Part shown: positions 6,426 to 14,744 of the stretch, piece after piece
Layout of the letters: each line of letters begins with the position of its first letter
How positions within the stretch are numbered: position 1 is the first letter of the stretch
From: Sphingobacteriales bacterium
GTDB lineage: Bacteria; Bacteroidota; Bacteroidia; Chitinophagales; Chitinophagaceae
Assembly (NCBI GenBank): GCA_024640385.1
Contig: JAHEFC010000049.1
Span: 1 to 14,744, forward strand
DNA length: 14,744 nucleotides
Direction of reading: 5' to 3'
Translations under genes and position numbers: made by a program
The notes under the pieces: generated by a model
Databases searched by the model: none
What the model saw: the letters and a program-made list of their open reading frames with translations, nothing else
What the model was told of the DNA's origin: nothing

Positions 6426-7787
6426 TTAGGGGAGGGAAGCACCCTGCATCAGTCCTTTTGAGGAGCCCTTGATCACCATGAGTTTCCATGGTGTTCCGGT
6501 ACCTTTGATCACTCCAGCCAATACATCAGCATATCCATCGCCGTTGGTGTCGCCGGCAGAAGCCACCGACTGGCCAATAAAACTGCCGGGGTATTTGGTT
6601 TTATCGATCATGATAAAGTCATTGATGGTGCCAGTGGGGGAGCCATAAAACACGAATACGTCACCATTGGGGTCCTGGGGGTTATAGCCATAGGCTCCCA
6701 CGATGATCTCTCCATAACCGTCGCCATTGATATCTCCGGCTGAGGCTACCGAGATGCCCATATTCCCATCAATTTTACTGCCGGTGAAAGTCCAGTCTGG
6801 ATATAAGCTGAATCCATTGGCTGACCCTTCAAAAACATAGATCTTACCAACATTGCTCAACCCATCGTCGTACCGGTTGGCACCTACGATCACATCTGAA
6901 AAACCATCTCCATTCACATCCCCGCCTGTTGCCACAGAGTTGCCAAAGGCTGCTTCAGCCTGGTTGCTTTCCCCGGTCCATGCAGGCGATTGTGTCATGC
7001 CCATATAAGTGCCAAGATAAAGATATGCCCGGCCTTCGTTCACCTGGCCATGGTCATAACCCGGAGCGCCAATGATCACATCACTGAATCCGTCCTTATT
7101 TACATCGCCGGCACAGGCCACAGATTTTCCAAAAAATGCATTCACCTGATCACCTTCCGCAGTGAAGAAAGGAGTTTTTGAAAGCCCCGATGCGGAACCC
7201 AGGTAAATGAATGCACGACCTTCATTGGTCTCGCCATTGTCAAAATAACTTGCGCCAACAATAACATCGGCATATCCGTCTTTATTTACATCTCCCGCAG
7301 AAGAAACTGAAACGCCGTAGAATGCATTGGCCTGGTTGCTTTCCATGGTCCAGCCCGGGCTGGCAGACAATCCGGAAGGTGAACCATAATATACAAAGGC
7401 ACCGCCTTCGTTTTCTTCTCCGTTGGAATATCGTGATGCACCAATGATCACATCGAAATATCCATCACCATTCACATCTCCTGCATTGGCAATGGATTCA
7501 CCAAAGTTTGTTCCTCCTTTTCCTTCTGTGTTCCACACGGCAGTGTTACCAAGACCATTTCCAGTGCCCAGGAAGAGTTGAACTTTTCCATCTTTACTTA
7601 CTCCGAACTCATTGGTGAAAATACTTACGAGCACATCGGCATAACCATCACCGTTCACGTCACCCGCAGGCGACAACGAATAACTGGCGCTGACGTTTTG
7701 GTCCCGGGATCTACTGAATGCAAACAATGCTGTGGCAACGAGGGTAACGAGTAGCCCTTTAAACAGGAAACTTTTTGCGTTTTGCAT
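6426..7787 (-). CDS. Exported FG-GAP (integrin-alpha-like) seven-bladed beta-propeller protein
   Basis: This is a predicted secreted or surface protein of 453 residues. An N-terminal hydrophobic segment (about 6-24) acts as signal peptide. Seven calcium-binding motifs of the type DxNxDGxxD/E occur at 43, 103, 166, 228, 290, 352 and 413, spaced 60-63 residues. Each is followed by a VIVGA-like strand and a Y-x-G-S-x-x-G-L turn. Seven even blades suggest a closed propeller. In the sixth motif the last Asp is Glu. The protein ends soon after the last blade, and I see no type IX secretion C-terminal domain. Ligand and role are unknown; adhesion or carbohydrate binding are typical guesses. The gene sits between enolase and the FtsB-like gene and is bounded on both sides by terminators, so it is its own transcription unit. 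Confidence 0.88.
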   Translation of the reverse strand: MQNAKSFLFKGLLVTLVATALFAFSRSRDQNVSASYSLSPAGDVNGDGYADVLVSIFTNEFGVSKDGKVQLFLGTGNGLGNTAVWNTEGKGGTNFGESIANAGDVNGDGYFDVIIGASRYSNGEENEGGAFVYYGSPSGLSASPGWTMESNQANAFYGVSVSSAGDVNKDGYADVIVGASYFDNGETNEGRAFIYLGSASGLSKTPFFTAEGDQVNAFFGKSVACAGDVNKDGFSDVIIGAPGYDHGQVNEGRAYLYLGTYMGMTQSPAWTGESNQAEAAFGNSVATGGDVNGDGFSDVIVGANRYDDGLSNVGKIYVFEGSANGFSLYPDWTFTGSKIDGNMGISVASAGDINGDGYGEIIVGAYGYNPQDPNGDVFVFYGSPTGTINDFIMIDKTKYPGSFIGQSVASAGDTNGDGYADVLAGVIKGTGTPWKLMVIKGSSKGLMQGASLP

Positions 7788-7946
7788 AACTCAAGCTTTT
7801 CTAATGTGGTAATTAAGGCTTGGTCTTGCAGAGGGGTATGGAAAAACTTAAGTGTTTCGGCAGGATAGGGTACACAAGGTACACCACGTATTTGACATTT
7901 CATAACTATGATAGCGTGAAACCCGCGCCGTATAAGGTTATGAAAC
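7788..7946. other. Gap between enolase terminator and FG-GAP gene
   Basis: About 160 bases with no convincing gene. It must contain the promoter of the FG-GAP gene, because the enolase terminator lies upstream. The best -7-like sequence on the minus strand is TAAGTTTT (one mismatch to TAnnTTTG), with a TTG 24 nt upstream, which is slightly too far. I do not call a promoter. Confidence 0.4.
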
Positions 7947-7975
7947 AAAAAAGCCACACTAAATGCATGGCTTTT
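7947..7975 (-). terminator. Enolase terminator
   Basis: AAAAGCCA (7949-7956) and TGGCTTTT (7968-7975) form an 8-bp stem with an 11-nt loop. On the minus strand the stem runs into six Ts. It lies about 22-50 nt after the enolase stop codon. Confidence 0.75.
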
Positions 7976-7996
7976 AAGAATTTATATTTTTAAAAA

Positions 7997-10224
<2,228 letters not shown>

Positions 10225-10227
10225 GAC

Positions 10228-10259
10228 CAAAGATAAGGATAAGTGTGCTAGCCGGTTAA
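10228..10259 (-). promoter_or_regulatory. Candidate gldA-eno promoter
   Basis: On the minus strand TATCTTTG (10235-10228) matches TAnnTTTG exactly. TTA (10259-10257) stands in for the -33 TTG at a spacing of 21 nt. The -7 element ends 3 nt before the ATG, so the transcript would be leaderless or nearly so. The -33 position lies inside a direct repeat (10250-10277) that could be an operator. Confidence 0.55.
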
Positions 10260-10277
10260 TGTGTGAGCCGGTTAATG
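10250..10277. promoter_or_regulatory. Direct repeat AGCCGGTTAATG x2, possible operator
   Basis: AGCCGGTTAATG occurs at 10250-10261 and 10266-10277, a 16-nt period, 26-53 nt upstream of the gldA start. The proximal copy covers the predicted -33 element. Related CCGGTTAA/TTAACCGG sequences also occur at 10503-10510 and in the perfect palindrome TTAACCGGTTAA at 10602-10613. A binding protein is inferred only from the layout. Confidence 0.4.
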
Positions 10278-10309
10278 CATTGGATAAATAAGTAAGAGGA
10301 AAATTGAAA

Positions 10310-10552
10310 TCATACCTTCAGCCAGGATGGTGATGCATCAGTTGGTTGGTTCACCCGCAACAAGTACCCGTCTGGGTCTTGAAATGCTATGCTGGTCATT
10401 CCCAGATGAGAACTTCTTGGACCATCAAACGGAATTCCATTGGCGTTCAGCTTCTCTATCACCATCTGCAGGTTGTCAGTGATAAAACTCGTAACAATAC
10501 CCTTAACCGGCAAATGGGTTGAAATATTAAAATCCAGTCCTTCGGTTCCTGA
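10310..10552 (-). pseudogene. VOC/glyoxalase-family remnant (C-terminal half)
   Basis: The open frame downstream of a TAA at 10553-10555 encodes about 80 residues. They end in a typical VOC second module: a helix with DNLQMVIEKLNANGIPF, then MTSIAFQDPDGYLLRVNQPT, where DPDG..L.V is the family metal-site strand. Complete VOC proteins are about 115-140 residues; the N-terminal half is missing and there is no ATG. The frame shifted by one contains MQKISGEVLVVI just upstream, which might be the preceding strand displaced by a frameshift. That is a weak suggestion. The remnant lies between the L,D-transpeptidase terminator and the gldA promoter and is probably not translated, although a TTG start at 10513 could give a 67-aa peptide. 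Confidence 0.65.
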
Positions 10553-10624
10553 TTACCACAAGCACTTCCCCGCTTATCTTTTGCATTCTCCAGCTAACTT
10601 ATTAACCGGTTAACACACCAAATA

Positions 10625-10666
10625 AAAAAGAGGCCGGTTCAAAACTAATTGAACCGGCCTCTTTTT
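10625..10666 (-). terminator. Terminator of the L,D-transpeptidase gene
   Basis: A perfect 18-bp stem (10625-10642 with 10649-10666), containing GAGGCCGGTTCAA, has a 6-nt loop and A/T runs on both sides. It lies 8 nt after the transpeptidase stop codon. The T-run on both strands would allow bidirectional action. Confidence 0.92.
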
Positions 10667-10674
10667 ATTTTCAG

Positions 10675-11169
10675 TTATTCCTGTATGTCTACTTCAGTGC
10701 CCACCGGCAACATATCGTATACTTCGAAGATGTCGCTGTACTTGGTGGAGATGCACCCATTGGTCCAGTTCAGGTATTTGTCAACTGCAAATTCTTCATT
10801 GGGCCTGGTACCATGGATACCAATACCACCACCTATTTTAGCAGAGGCTGGTATGGCGCCTGCAGATTTTCTTGATCTGAATTTTCTAACACTTTCTTCA
10901 TTGGGATAATCCAGCAGGATGAACTTGCCCCATTGATCGTGATTTTTTTTAAGCACGATCTTGAAATGTCCGTTGGGAGTAAGACGGTCTCCTTCCATTT
11001 TTTTGTCAGACTGGTTATTGCTGCCAAAAACAACAGGATAAGAAGCCAGCCAACCGTCGTCGTCATATACCTGCATAACGTACTCCGACTTGTCGATCAC
11101 CACTTTATAGTGTGGTGCCGGCGGCTTCAGGAAGAAGTTAAAAAATAGGCCAAAAATGAGCAATAGCAT
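10675..11169 (-). CDS. L,D-transpeptidase (YkuD domain) family protein
   Basis: This is a predicted periplasmic peptidoglycan cross-linking or protein-anchoring enzyme of 164 residues. A short hydrophobic N-terminus (about 1-14, MLLLIFGLFFNFFL) probably serves as a membrane anchor. The YkuD domain runs from about 21 to 162: strand YKVVIDKSEYVMQVY, TPNGHFKI, then IGIHGTRPN with His119, and WTNGCIST with the nucleophile Cys139. The residue after the GCI motif, Arg in many YkuD enzymes, is Ser here; this resembles the YafK/DpaA side of the superfamily, which has GCI followed by non-Arg residues. An in-frame stop nine codons upstream limits start choices, and the ATG at 11169 is used. It has its own promoter-like element and terminator, so it is a single-gene unit. 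Confidence 0.88.
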   Translation of the reverse strand: MLLLIFGLFFNFFLKPPAPHYKVVIDKSEYVMQVYDDDGWLASYPVVFGSNNQSDKKMEGDRLTPNGHFKIVLKKNHDQWGKFILLDYPNEESVRKFRSRKSAGAIPASAKIGGGIGIHGTRPNEEFAVDKYLNWTNGCISTKYSDIFEVYDMLPVGTEVDIQE

Positions 11170-11198
11170 AGGATAAAGAGTTTGAATGCTAAGTTATT

Positions 11199-11228
11199 CA
11201 AAGGTCCTCCCATTTGCAATACCCACAA
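11199..11228 (-). promoter_or_regulatory. Candidate promoter of the L,D-transpeptidase gene
   Basis: On the minus strand TTG (11228-11226), 19 nt, then GACCTTTG (11206-11199). This fits the Bacteroidota pattern TTG-N19-TAnnTTTG with one mismatch. The predicted start site leaves a leader of about 25 nt before the ATG at 11169. Confidence 0.5.
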
Positions 11229-11259
11229 TAAAATAACAGTTAATTCGTAGCTAAAATTT

Positions 11260-11667
11260 CTAGTGTGAGATCACCGGGTCAAGGCCCTTTGCCTGCGCTA
11301 TCATATCCTTAATAGATTCTACCGAAGGAACCTTTCCGCTCAGGCCGTATTTCTCATTGGTTTCCATGAGTTTAACATGAAGATTTTCAGCGTTCCGGGT
11401 AGCGAATTCTTTGACCGAATCCACTCCGGCGGCTTCCAGTAGTTCAGAAAACTGGGCTGCAACGCCTTTTATCCTGAAAAGATCGGCATGATTCACCCAG
11501 GTCAGCACCAGTGATTCGGGAATACCGGTTTTAGCGGCAATATTCATCCTGCCTTTTTTTGTTGCCCCATGCTCCAGCAGGTCTGATGTAGTGTGTATGC
11601 CTATGGTACCAAGCTTATCTGCGTAGGTAGGTCCGATGCCTTCGATTTCAACAACTTTATAACTCAT
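11260..11667 (-). CDS. DUF4332 helix-hairpin-helix protein
   Basis: This cytoplasmic 135-residue protein starts at the ATG at 11667 (MSYKVVEIEGIGPTYADKLG); an upstream in-frame TTG would add three residues. Two helix-hairpin-helix-like elements are visible: IEGIGPTYADKLGTIGIHTTSDLL (about 8-31) and FRIKGVAAQFSELLEAAGVDSVKEFA (about 64-89). This matches the DUF4332 layout. Such motifs usually bind nucleic acid backbones non-specifically, as in RuvA and polymerase accessory domains. The actual role of this family is unknown to me. It lies alone between the octamer/dodecamer hairpin and the transpeptidase. Confidence 0.82.
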   Translation of the reverse strand: MSYKVVEIEGIGPTYADKLGTIGIHTTSDLLEHGATKKGRMNIAAKTGIPESLVLTWVNHADLFRIKGVAAQFSELLEAAGVDSVKEFATRNAENLHVKLMETNEKYGLSGKVPSVESIKDMIAQAKGLDPVISH

Positions 11668-11741
11668 ACTTGACAATTTTAACGGCCATCAAGCTAGTTA
11701 AAAATGGTGAAAAAGGAGAAGTGATTTGCGTCATGAAAAAA

Positions 11742-11906
11742 CAGAGACGCAGAGGGGGACGCAAAGACGCAGAGAGGAACGCAGAGACGCGGAGGGGGAC
11801 ACAGAGACGCAGAGTGATTTCTGTGTCCCCCTCCGTGTCTCTGCGTCCCCCTCCGCGCCCCCCTCTGCGTCTCTGTGTCCCTCTCTGCGTCTCTGTGTCC
11901 CCCTCA
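11742..11906. repeat. Largest tandem-unit hairpin, alternating 8+12-nt units
   Basis: The left arm 11742-11814 alternates CAGAGACG-like octamers with CAGAGGGGGACG-like dodecamers (8,12,8,12,8,12,8 and a partial). After TGATTT (11815-11820) the right arm 11821-11906 carries the same alternation on the other strand, with about one more dodecamer and several base changes. The right edge coincides with the stop codon of the beta-barrel gene (11904-11906). The arms are very purine/pyrimidine-biased, so the element could also form triplex-like structures. No T-run is evident, so it is a poor standard terminator. Confidence 0.94.
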
Positions 11907-12755
11907 GAAGGTACTGAACCTGATCCCTGCCATCCAGGGATATTGTTCCACACCGTATTTGTGCAGGGGATTGATAGAATATGATCCGTAGAATTTAACA
12001 GGACCCAGCCCCACTTCTGCTACCCAGGCTGCTTTCCAGCGATCCAGGTTGAAATCAGTTTTCTGTTTTTGCTTTCCTCTTTCGTCGCTGATCTGTTTCT
12101 GGCGGGCGCTGTATAAAATACCGCCGCTGACGCCTACGCTGAGCTGAAGACCGCCGTTCCTGCTGTCTGGGTTGGTGCAAAAATTCACCATGAACGGTGC
12201 AGTGAAATAATCCGCCGCTAACTTGTTCTTGGAGAACAATACATCGTCGCGTTTCACATAAACTGTACCACCATCAACATAGGTCAGTGGAGTTTTATAG
12301 TAGTAGTTGGTGTTTTCAATACCAAAACCGTATTTCAGGTTGATCACATGCTTGTGCAGATTGAGTTTCTGCATGAAAAACCAAAGGTTGAAGTTGGAGA
12401 TCCCCAATCCTTTAATGGAAAAATCTCCTGAATTGAGCGGTGTTCCATTGGGGTTCTGAAGAAATGCCTGCGCTTCCGCTCCACCATAATCTGTATTGTC
12501 AGTAAAGCCTGAATAGCCAATATCGAAGATCAGCCAGTTTGTGGTGATATTGGATTTTTTGTAATACTTCTTGTTGTAACTGTAGTCTTTGTCTTTGTAG
12601 ACATCGTATTCAGATTTATCACCCCCTTTTTTGATGATGATGATGCTGCCTACGCGGATGGTGTCTCCTTCCTGTGCCGTCCTGGTTGAATCTTCTTGGG
12701 CAAATCCTGCCTGGAAACATGCTCCCATGAGCATGATCAATAATGCTTTTTTCAT
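11904..12755 (-). CDS. Outer-membrane beta-barrel protein of an ECF sigma operon
   Basis: The 283-residue protein starts with a signal peptide (1-19, cleavage after FA, before QEDSTR). A polar stretch follows with VGSIIIIKKGG and a Tyr/Lys/Asp-rich segment (about 50-67). The rest (about 68-283) shows alternating amphipathic strands ending in Phe (MAGIRFSTF), as in outer-membrane barrels of the PorT/OmpW-like kind. It is the third gene after the sigma and anti-sigma genes, 24 nt downstream of the anti-sigma stop, so it is likely co-transcribed and perhaps a sigma-controlled envelope component. Its precise function is not recognised. Its stop codon abuts the 8+12 hairpin. Confidence 0.8.
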   Translation of the reverse strand: MKKALLIMLMGACFQAGFAQEDSTRTAQEGDTIRVGSIIIIKKGGDKSEYDVYKDKDYSYNKKYYKKSNITTNWLIFDIGYSGFTDNTDYGGAEAQAFLQNPNGTPLNSGDFSIKGLGISNFNLWFFMQKLNLHKHVINLKYGFGIENTNYYYKTPLTYVDGGTVYVKRDDVLFSKNKLAADYFTAPFMVNFCTNPDSRNGGLQLSVGVSGGILYSARQKQISDERGKQKQKTDFNLDRWKAAWVAEVGLGPVKFYGSYSINPLHKYGVEQYPWMAGIRFSTF

Positions 12756-12779
12756 ACATCCTGTTTTTAATAACTGTTT

Positions 12780-13922
12780 TTAACGCGGTATTCCTATTTC
12801 AAAGTTTGCAACTTTCACCAACGGTTTATCAAGATCCGGGTTGGTTACTTTATTGTAGATTCTGTTTGCTTTTCTTACTATACCCCTCAATCCCTTGCGC
12901 TGCCGGCCTTCTTCCTGCATGGCATCCATATCATCTTCATGACCAGTTCCATTCAATGCTTCAGTGGCATAATTCGTTTTCACGTTCATCACTACTGCAG
13001 GCTGTACATAAGGTTCAGGTGCCGTTACGGATTCCTCTGCTTTTTTTGTCAAAAGATCTTCCGTACTGATCCTGGTTTCATTCTTCTCCACCGCTGCGAT
13101 CTGCTCTGTGTTATTATCGGCTTTACCAATCTGGCTCAACTGATTCTCTTGTACTGATGGTGCCTGTTTCAGCTCAACATGCTTAGGTGCCGTCTTCGAT
13201 CCTGTTGCTGAAAGGACCACCTCGTTTTTATTCGTTTGTCCCTTGGCGTTAATTTCCGCAGTTTCCGCGACTGTCTCCCCTGCAGATACGGTGCCGGCAT
13301 CTGCCTTGCTTTCTGTTGACCCGCTCCGGCTGCTGTTATCTTTCTTCATATCCCCAGTGTCCCCCGCTTGTGCAATAGGCTGTTCAATATTTTTCAGGGT
13401 ATCATCCTGGTTGCTATTGATCCACAGCAGCCCCGCGATCAACAATACTGCTGCTGCAACAGCATAACGAATCCAGCGGATGGAAATAACGGCGGCGGGT
13501 TTCTTGCCGGTACGGTATAGCGAATTCTTATCAGGGAAGATGATCTGTTCTTCGGGAAGCCTGGTTTTTTTCAGCCACTCAAAATTGGCTGCTGCTTCAG
13601 GATGAGATCCGTTATAGATCTCAAGGGCTTTCCTTTCTTCCTGGCCGATCTCGTTATCGATGAAGAGTACCTGGTATTCTTCGTAATTGTTTTCGTTGAC
13701 GAGGCCCTTTTCTTCATGGCGGTATAATTCTTCCAGCCCTTCCATCTTCACCTCTTCGATATCAAGCCTGGTATCGAGGAAAACCTGTAATTCCGCCTTC
13801 AGGCCGGGATTCTTTTCAATGAAAGCATCCACTTCTGATTTTTCTGCAGCGGTCAACTCCTGGTCGACATACAGCAGGAAATACTCCTCGTAATTGTCCT
13901 TATTGATGGGTTGACGTTTCAT
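12780..13922 (-). CDS. Single-pass anti-sigma factor with duplicated N-terminal module
   Basis: The protein has 380 residues. The cytoplasmic part (1-150) contains two copies of a 59-residue module, at 10-68 and 79-137, aligned without gaps: NYEEY(F/Q)..L(Y/F)(V/I)D.E at the start and a TRL..E...LYR end. A membrane segment follows at about 151-168 (IRYAVAAAVLLIAGLLWI). The periplasmic part (170-335) is a low-complexity Ala/Glu/Lys/Thr-rich stalk. The conserved-looking tail (about 338-380) is basic and ends FEIGIPR. No zinc-binding HxxxCxxC is present, so it is a zinc-less anti-sigma type. It begins 2 nt after the sigma stop codon, indicating translational coupling and a sequestering role for that sigma factor. 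The assignment rests on context and architecture. Confidence 0.83.
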   Translation of the reverse strand: MKRQPINKDNYEEYFLLYVDQELTAAEKSEVDAFIEKNPGLKAELQVFLDTRLDIEEVKMEGLEELYRHEEKGLVNENNYEEYQVLFIDNEIGQEERKALEIYNGSHPEAAANFEWLKKTRLPEEQIIFPDKNSLYRTGKKPAAVISIRWIRYAVAAAVLLIAGLLWINSNQDDTLKNIEQPIAQAGDTGDMKKDNSSRSGSTESKADAGTVSAGETVAETAEINAKGQTNKNEVVLSATGSKTAPKHVELKQAPSVQENQLSQIGKADNNTEQIAAVEKNETRISTEDLLTKKAEESVTAPEPYVQPAVVMNVKTNYATEALNGTGHEDDMDAMQEEGRQRKGLRGIVRKANRIYNKVTNPDLDKPLVKVANFEIGIPR

Positions 13923-13924
13923 GA

Positions 13925-14410
13925 TCAGATTACATTTTCCGGTTTGACTAAATAATTCTTCAGCTGGATCCTCGCACGGTGGAGGTAAACCTTCACCTGG
14001 CTTTCGCTCAGTCCCATGATCTTGCCGATCTCCTCATAACTATATCCTTCATAGTCTTTCAGCATCACCAAACACCTTTGTGTTTCATTCAAACGGTTCA
14101 GCGCTTCGTTCAGTATTTTTTTCAGGTTGTGCTGCTGTTGGTCGGTCACTTTATCCTGCTCACTGAATTCTTCTTTCAGGCTGATCCTTTTCACTTTCCT
14201 GATGTGGTCGATCATCTGGTTATGCGCTACGGTAAAAAGATAGGCTTTTGCCGTAGTGGCATCCACATGCTCCCTGTTCCGCCACATTTTCTCGAAAGCA
14301 GACTGCACCACATCCCGGGCGTCGTCTTCGTGCCTGAGGTTTTTCAGGATGAACCGGTAAACGTTATCCGCATACCGGGTTACACACTCATTGTAATCTC
14401 TTTCAGTCAT
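13925..14410 (-). CDS. ECF-type RNA polymerase sigma factor
   Basis: This transcription initiation factor of the sigma-70 ECF group has 161 residues. Region 2 (about 10-73) includes RYADNVYRFI, EDDARDVVQSAFEKMW and the AYLFTVAHNQMIDHIRK helix. Region 4 (about 98-152) includes LNETQRCLVMLKDYEGYSYEEIG and the DNA-reading helix LSESQVKVYLHRAR. The start at 14410 (MTERDYNECV) is chosen although the frame stays open to 14596. The upstream part would read through a hairpin and has no sigma-like sequence, and an ECF-type promoter lies at 14459-14486, inside that stretch. It is followed by its anti-sigma gene with a 2-nt gap. Confidence 0.93.
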   Translation of the reverse strand: MTERDYNECVTRYADNVYRFILKNLRHEDDARDVVQSAFEKMWRNREHVDATTAKAYLFTVAHNQMIDHIRKVKRISLKEEFSEQDKVTDQQQHNLKKILNEALNRLNETQRCLVMLKDYEGYSYEEIGKIMGLSESQVKVYLHRARIQLKNYLVKPENVI

Positions 14411-14458
14411 TGGTTTGTTCTGGTCTAAAATTACTCTTCTGTCGTTTCTTATGCTAGT

Positions 14459-14486
14459 AATACGAGCAAGAAGAAGGAATGTTACA
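14459..14486 (-). promoter_or_regulatory. ECF-type promoter of the sigma/anti-sigma/barrel operon
   Basis: On the minus strand TGTAAC (14486-14481) is followed after exactly 16 nt by CGTATT (14464-14459). An AAC-ending -35 box and a CGT -10 box at this spacing are typical of ECF sigma promoters, which the sigma factor often recognises to drive its own operon. The expected start site lies about 40 nt upstream of the ATG at 14410. Autoregulation is inferred. Confidence 0.65.
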
Positions 14487-14504
14487 GGCGGATTAATTTT
14501 TTTT

Positions 14505-14576
14505 AGAGAGTCTGAGAGCCAGAGAGTAAGAGAGGCAAAGCCCTTGCTCTCTGCCTCACTTACTCTCAGACTTTCT
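14505..14576. repeat. Tandem-unit hairpin, AGAGAGNN octamer family (second copy)
   Basis: The left arm is a run of octamers (AGAGAGTC, TGAGAGCC, AGAGAGTA, AGAGAGGC). The right arm, read on the minus strand, gives AGAAAGTC, TGAGAGTA, AGTGAGGC, AGAGAGCA. The arms pair with several mismatches; AGTCTGAGAG (14509-14518) with CTCTCAGACT (14563-14572) is perfect. The element lies just upstream of the ECF-type promoter and shares its unit type with positions 1-72. Confidence 0.88.
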
Positions 14577-14744
14577 GAATATTGCATTCCGTGCACAAAA
14601 AAACCGGGTCACCCCGGTCATTAATTTATCGCATTCCCCACATTTCATTCCCCCACTACTTGTCCCGACTTCATCGGGATTCATCACACTCCCCCCACAT
14701 TCATCACATTCTTATCAGGTGCCTGGTGACTGCTTCCAGGATCG
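14577..14744. other. Right-edge region with terminator and C-rich repeats
   Basis: No complete gene is present. After the terminator described separately come C/A-rich, loosely repeated phrases (CATTCCCCACA, TCATTCCCCCAC, TTCATCACACTCCCCCCACA) and a TCCCGA/TCGGGA hairpin (stem of 6, loop of 5) near 14670. On the minus strand a short frame from the window edge reads ILEAVTRHLIRM and stops at 14704-14706. It may be the C-terminus of a gene cut by the window, but 12 codons are not enough to call it. Confidence 0.4.
14597..14618 (-). terminator. Minus-strand terminator of an unseen upstream gene
   Basis: ACCGGG (14603-14608), loop TCAC, CCCGGT (14613-14618). On the minus strand the stem is followed by seven Ts (14603-14597). 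It implies a minus-strand gene ending to the right and separates that gene from the sigma operon. Confidence 0.75.

Noticed and set aside
6426..7787. Type IX secretion sorting domain at the C-terminus of the FG-GAP protein
   Set aside because: The protein ends about 30 residues after the last calcium motif, within the final blade; no sorting-domain pattern is visible.
11670..11984. Plus-strand ORF rich in Arg/Glu and Pro/Ser
   Set aside because: It is the translation of the 8+12-nt repeat array and runs into the beta-barrel gene on the other strand; open only because the repeat lacks stop codons.
14411..14596. 62-residue N-terminal extension of the sigma factor
   Set aside because: It would translate the AGAGAGNN hairpin and the ECF-type promoter, and it adds no sigma-like sequence. 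The ATG at 14410 fits the family length.

Overview
The window looks like chromosomal DNA from a Bacteroidota bacterium, most likely Chitinophagaceae or a close relative. The evidence is a fused KorA, a GldA-type ABC ATPase, an ECF sigma / long single-pass anti-sigma / beta-barrel operon, a FtsB-like gene near enolase, and promoter-like TAnnTTTG elements. This placement rests on gene content and protein style only; no database search was run.

Layout. korA (2-oxoacid:ferredoxin oxidoreductase gamma-alpha fusion) is the only protein gene on the + strand (373-2217). It converges on a minus-strand series. Read 5' to 3' on the minus strand from the right edge, this holds: an ECF sigma factor, its anti-sigma factor with a duplicated N-terminal module, and a beta-barrel protein (14410-11904); a DUF4332 helix-hairpin-helix protein (11667-11260); an L,D-transpeptidase (11169-10675); a VOC/glyoxalase remnant (10552-10310); gldA and enolase (10224-7997); a seven-bladed FG-GAP propeller protein (7787-6426); a FtsB-like divisome protein (6356-6069); a 75-aa protein (5913-5686); endonuclease III (5553-4903); and an MFS nucleoside/sugar permease with a Gfo/Idh/MocA oxidoreductase (4775-2329). 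Most genes are core housekeeping. The sigma/anti-sigma/barrel operon is a self-contained envelope-signalling unit with a recognisable ECF-type promoter, and permease plus oxidoreductase form a small catabolic operon.

The most unusual signal is not a gene. Six intergenic gaps hold long hairpins whose arms are tandem arrays of short units (8, about 11, 7, 7, 8+12 and 8 nt). Unit sequence differs from site to site, but the design is the same: short-unit array, small centre, complementary array, often with unequal copy numbers in the two arms and edges that abut stop codons. One hairpin fills a whole convergent gap and nests a bidirectional terminator. In addition, 28 bp identical to an arm of the 5566-5662 hairpin lies in frame inside gldA, where it recodes about eight residues of a loop without changing the expected length. 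I call these tandem-unit hairpins. They are the best candidate here for something undescribed: a repeat-generating process or a non-autonomous element family. No associated enzyme gene is visible in the window.

No rRNA, tRNA, CRISPR array, transposase or phage gene was seen.
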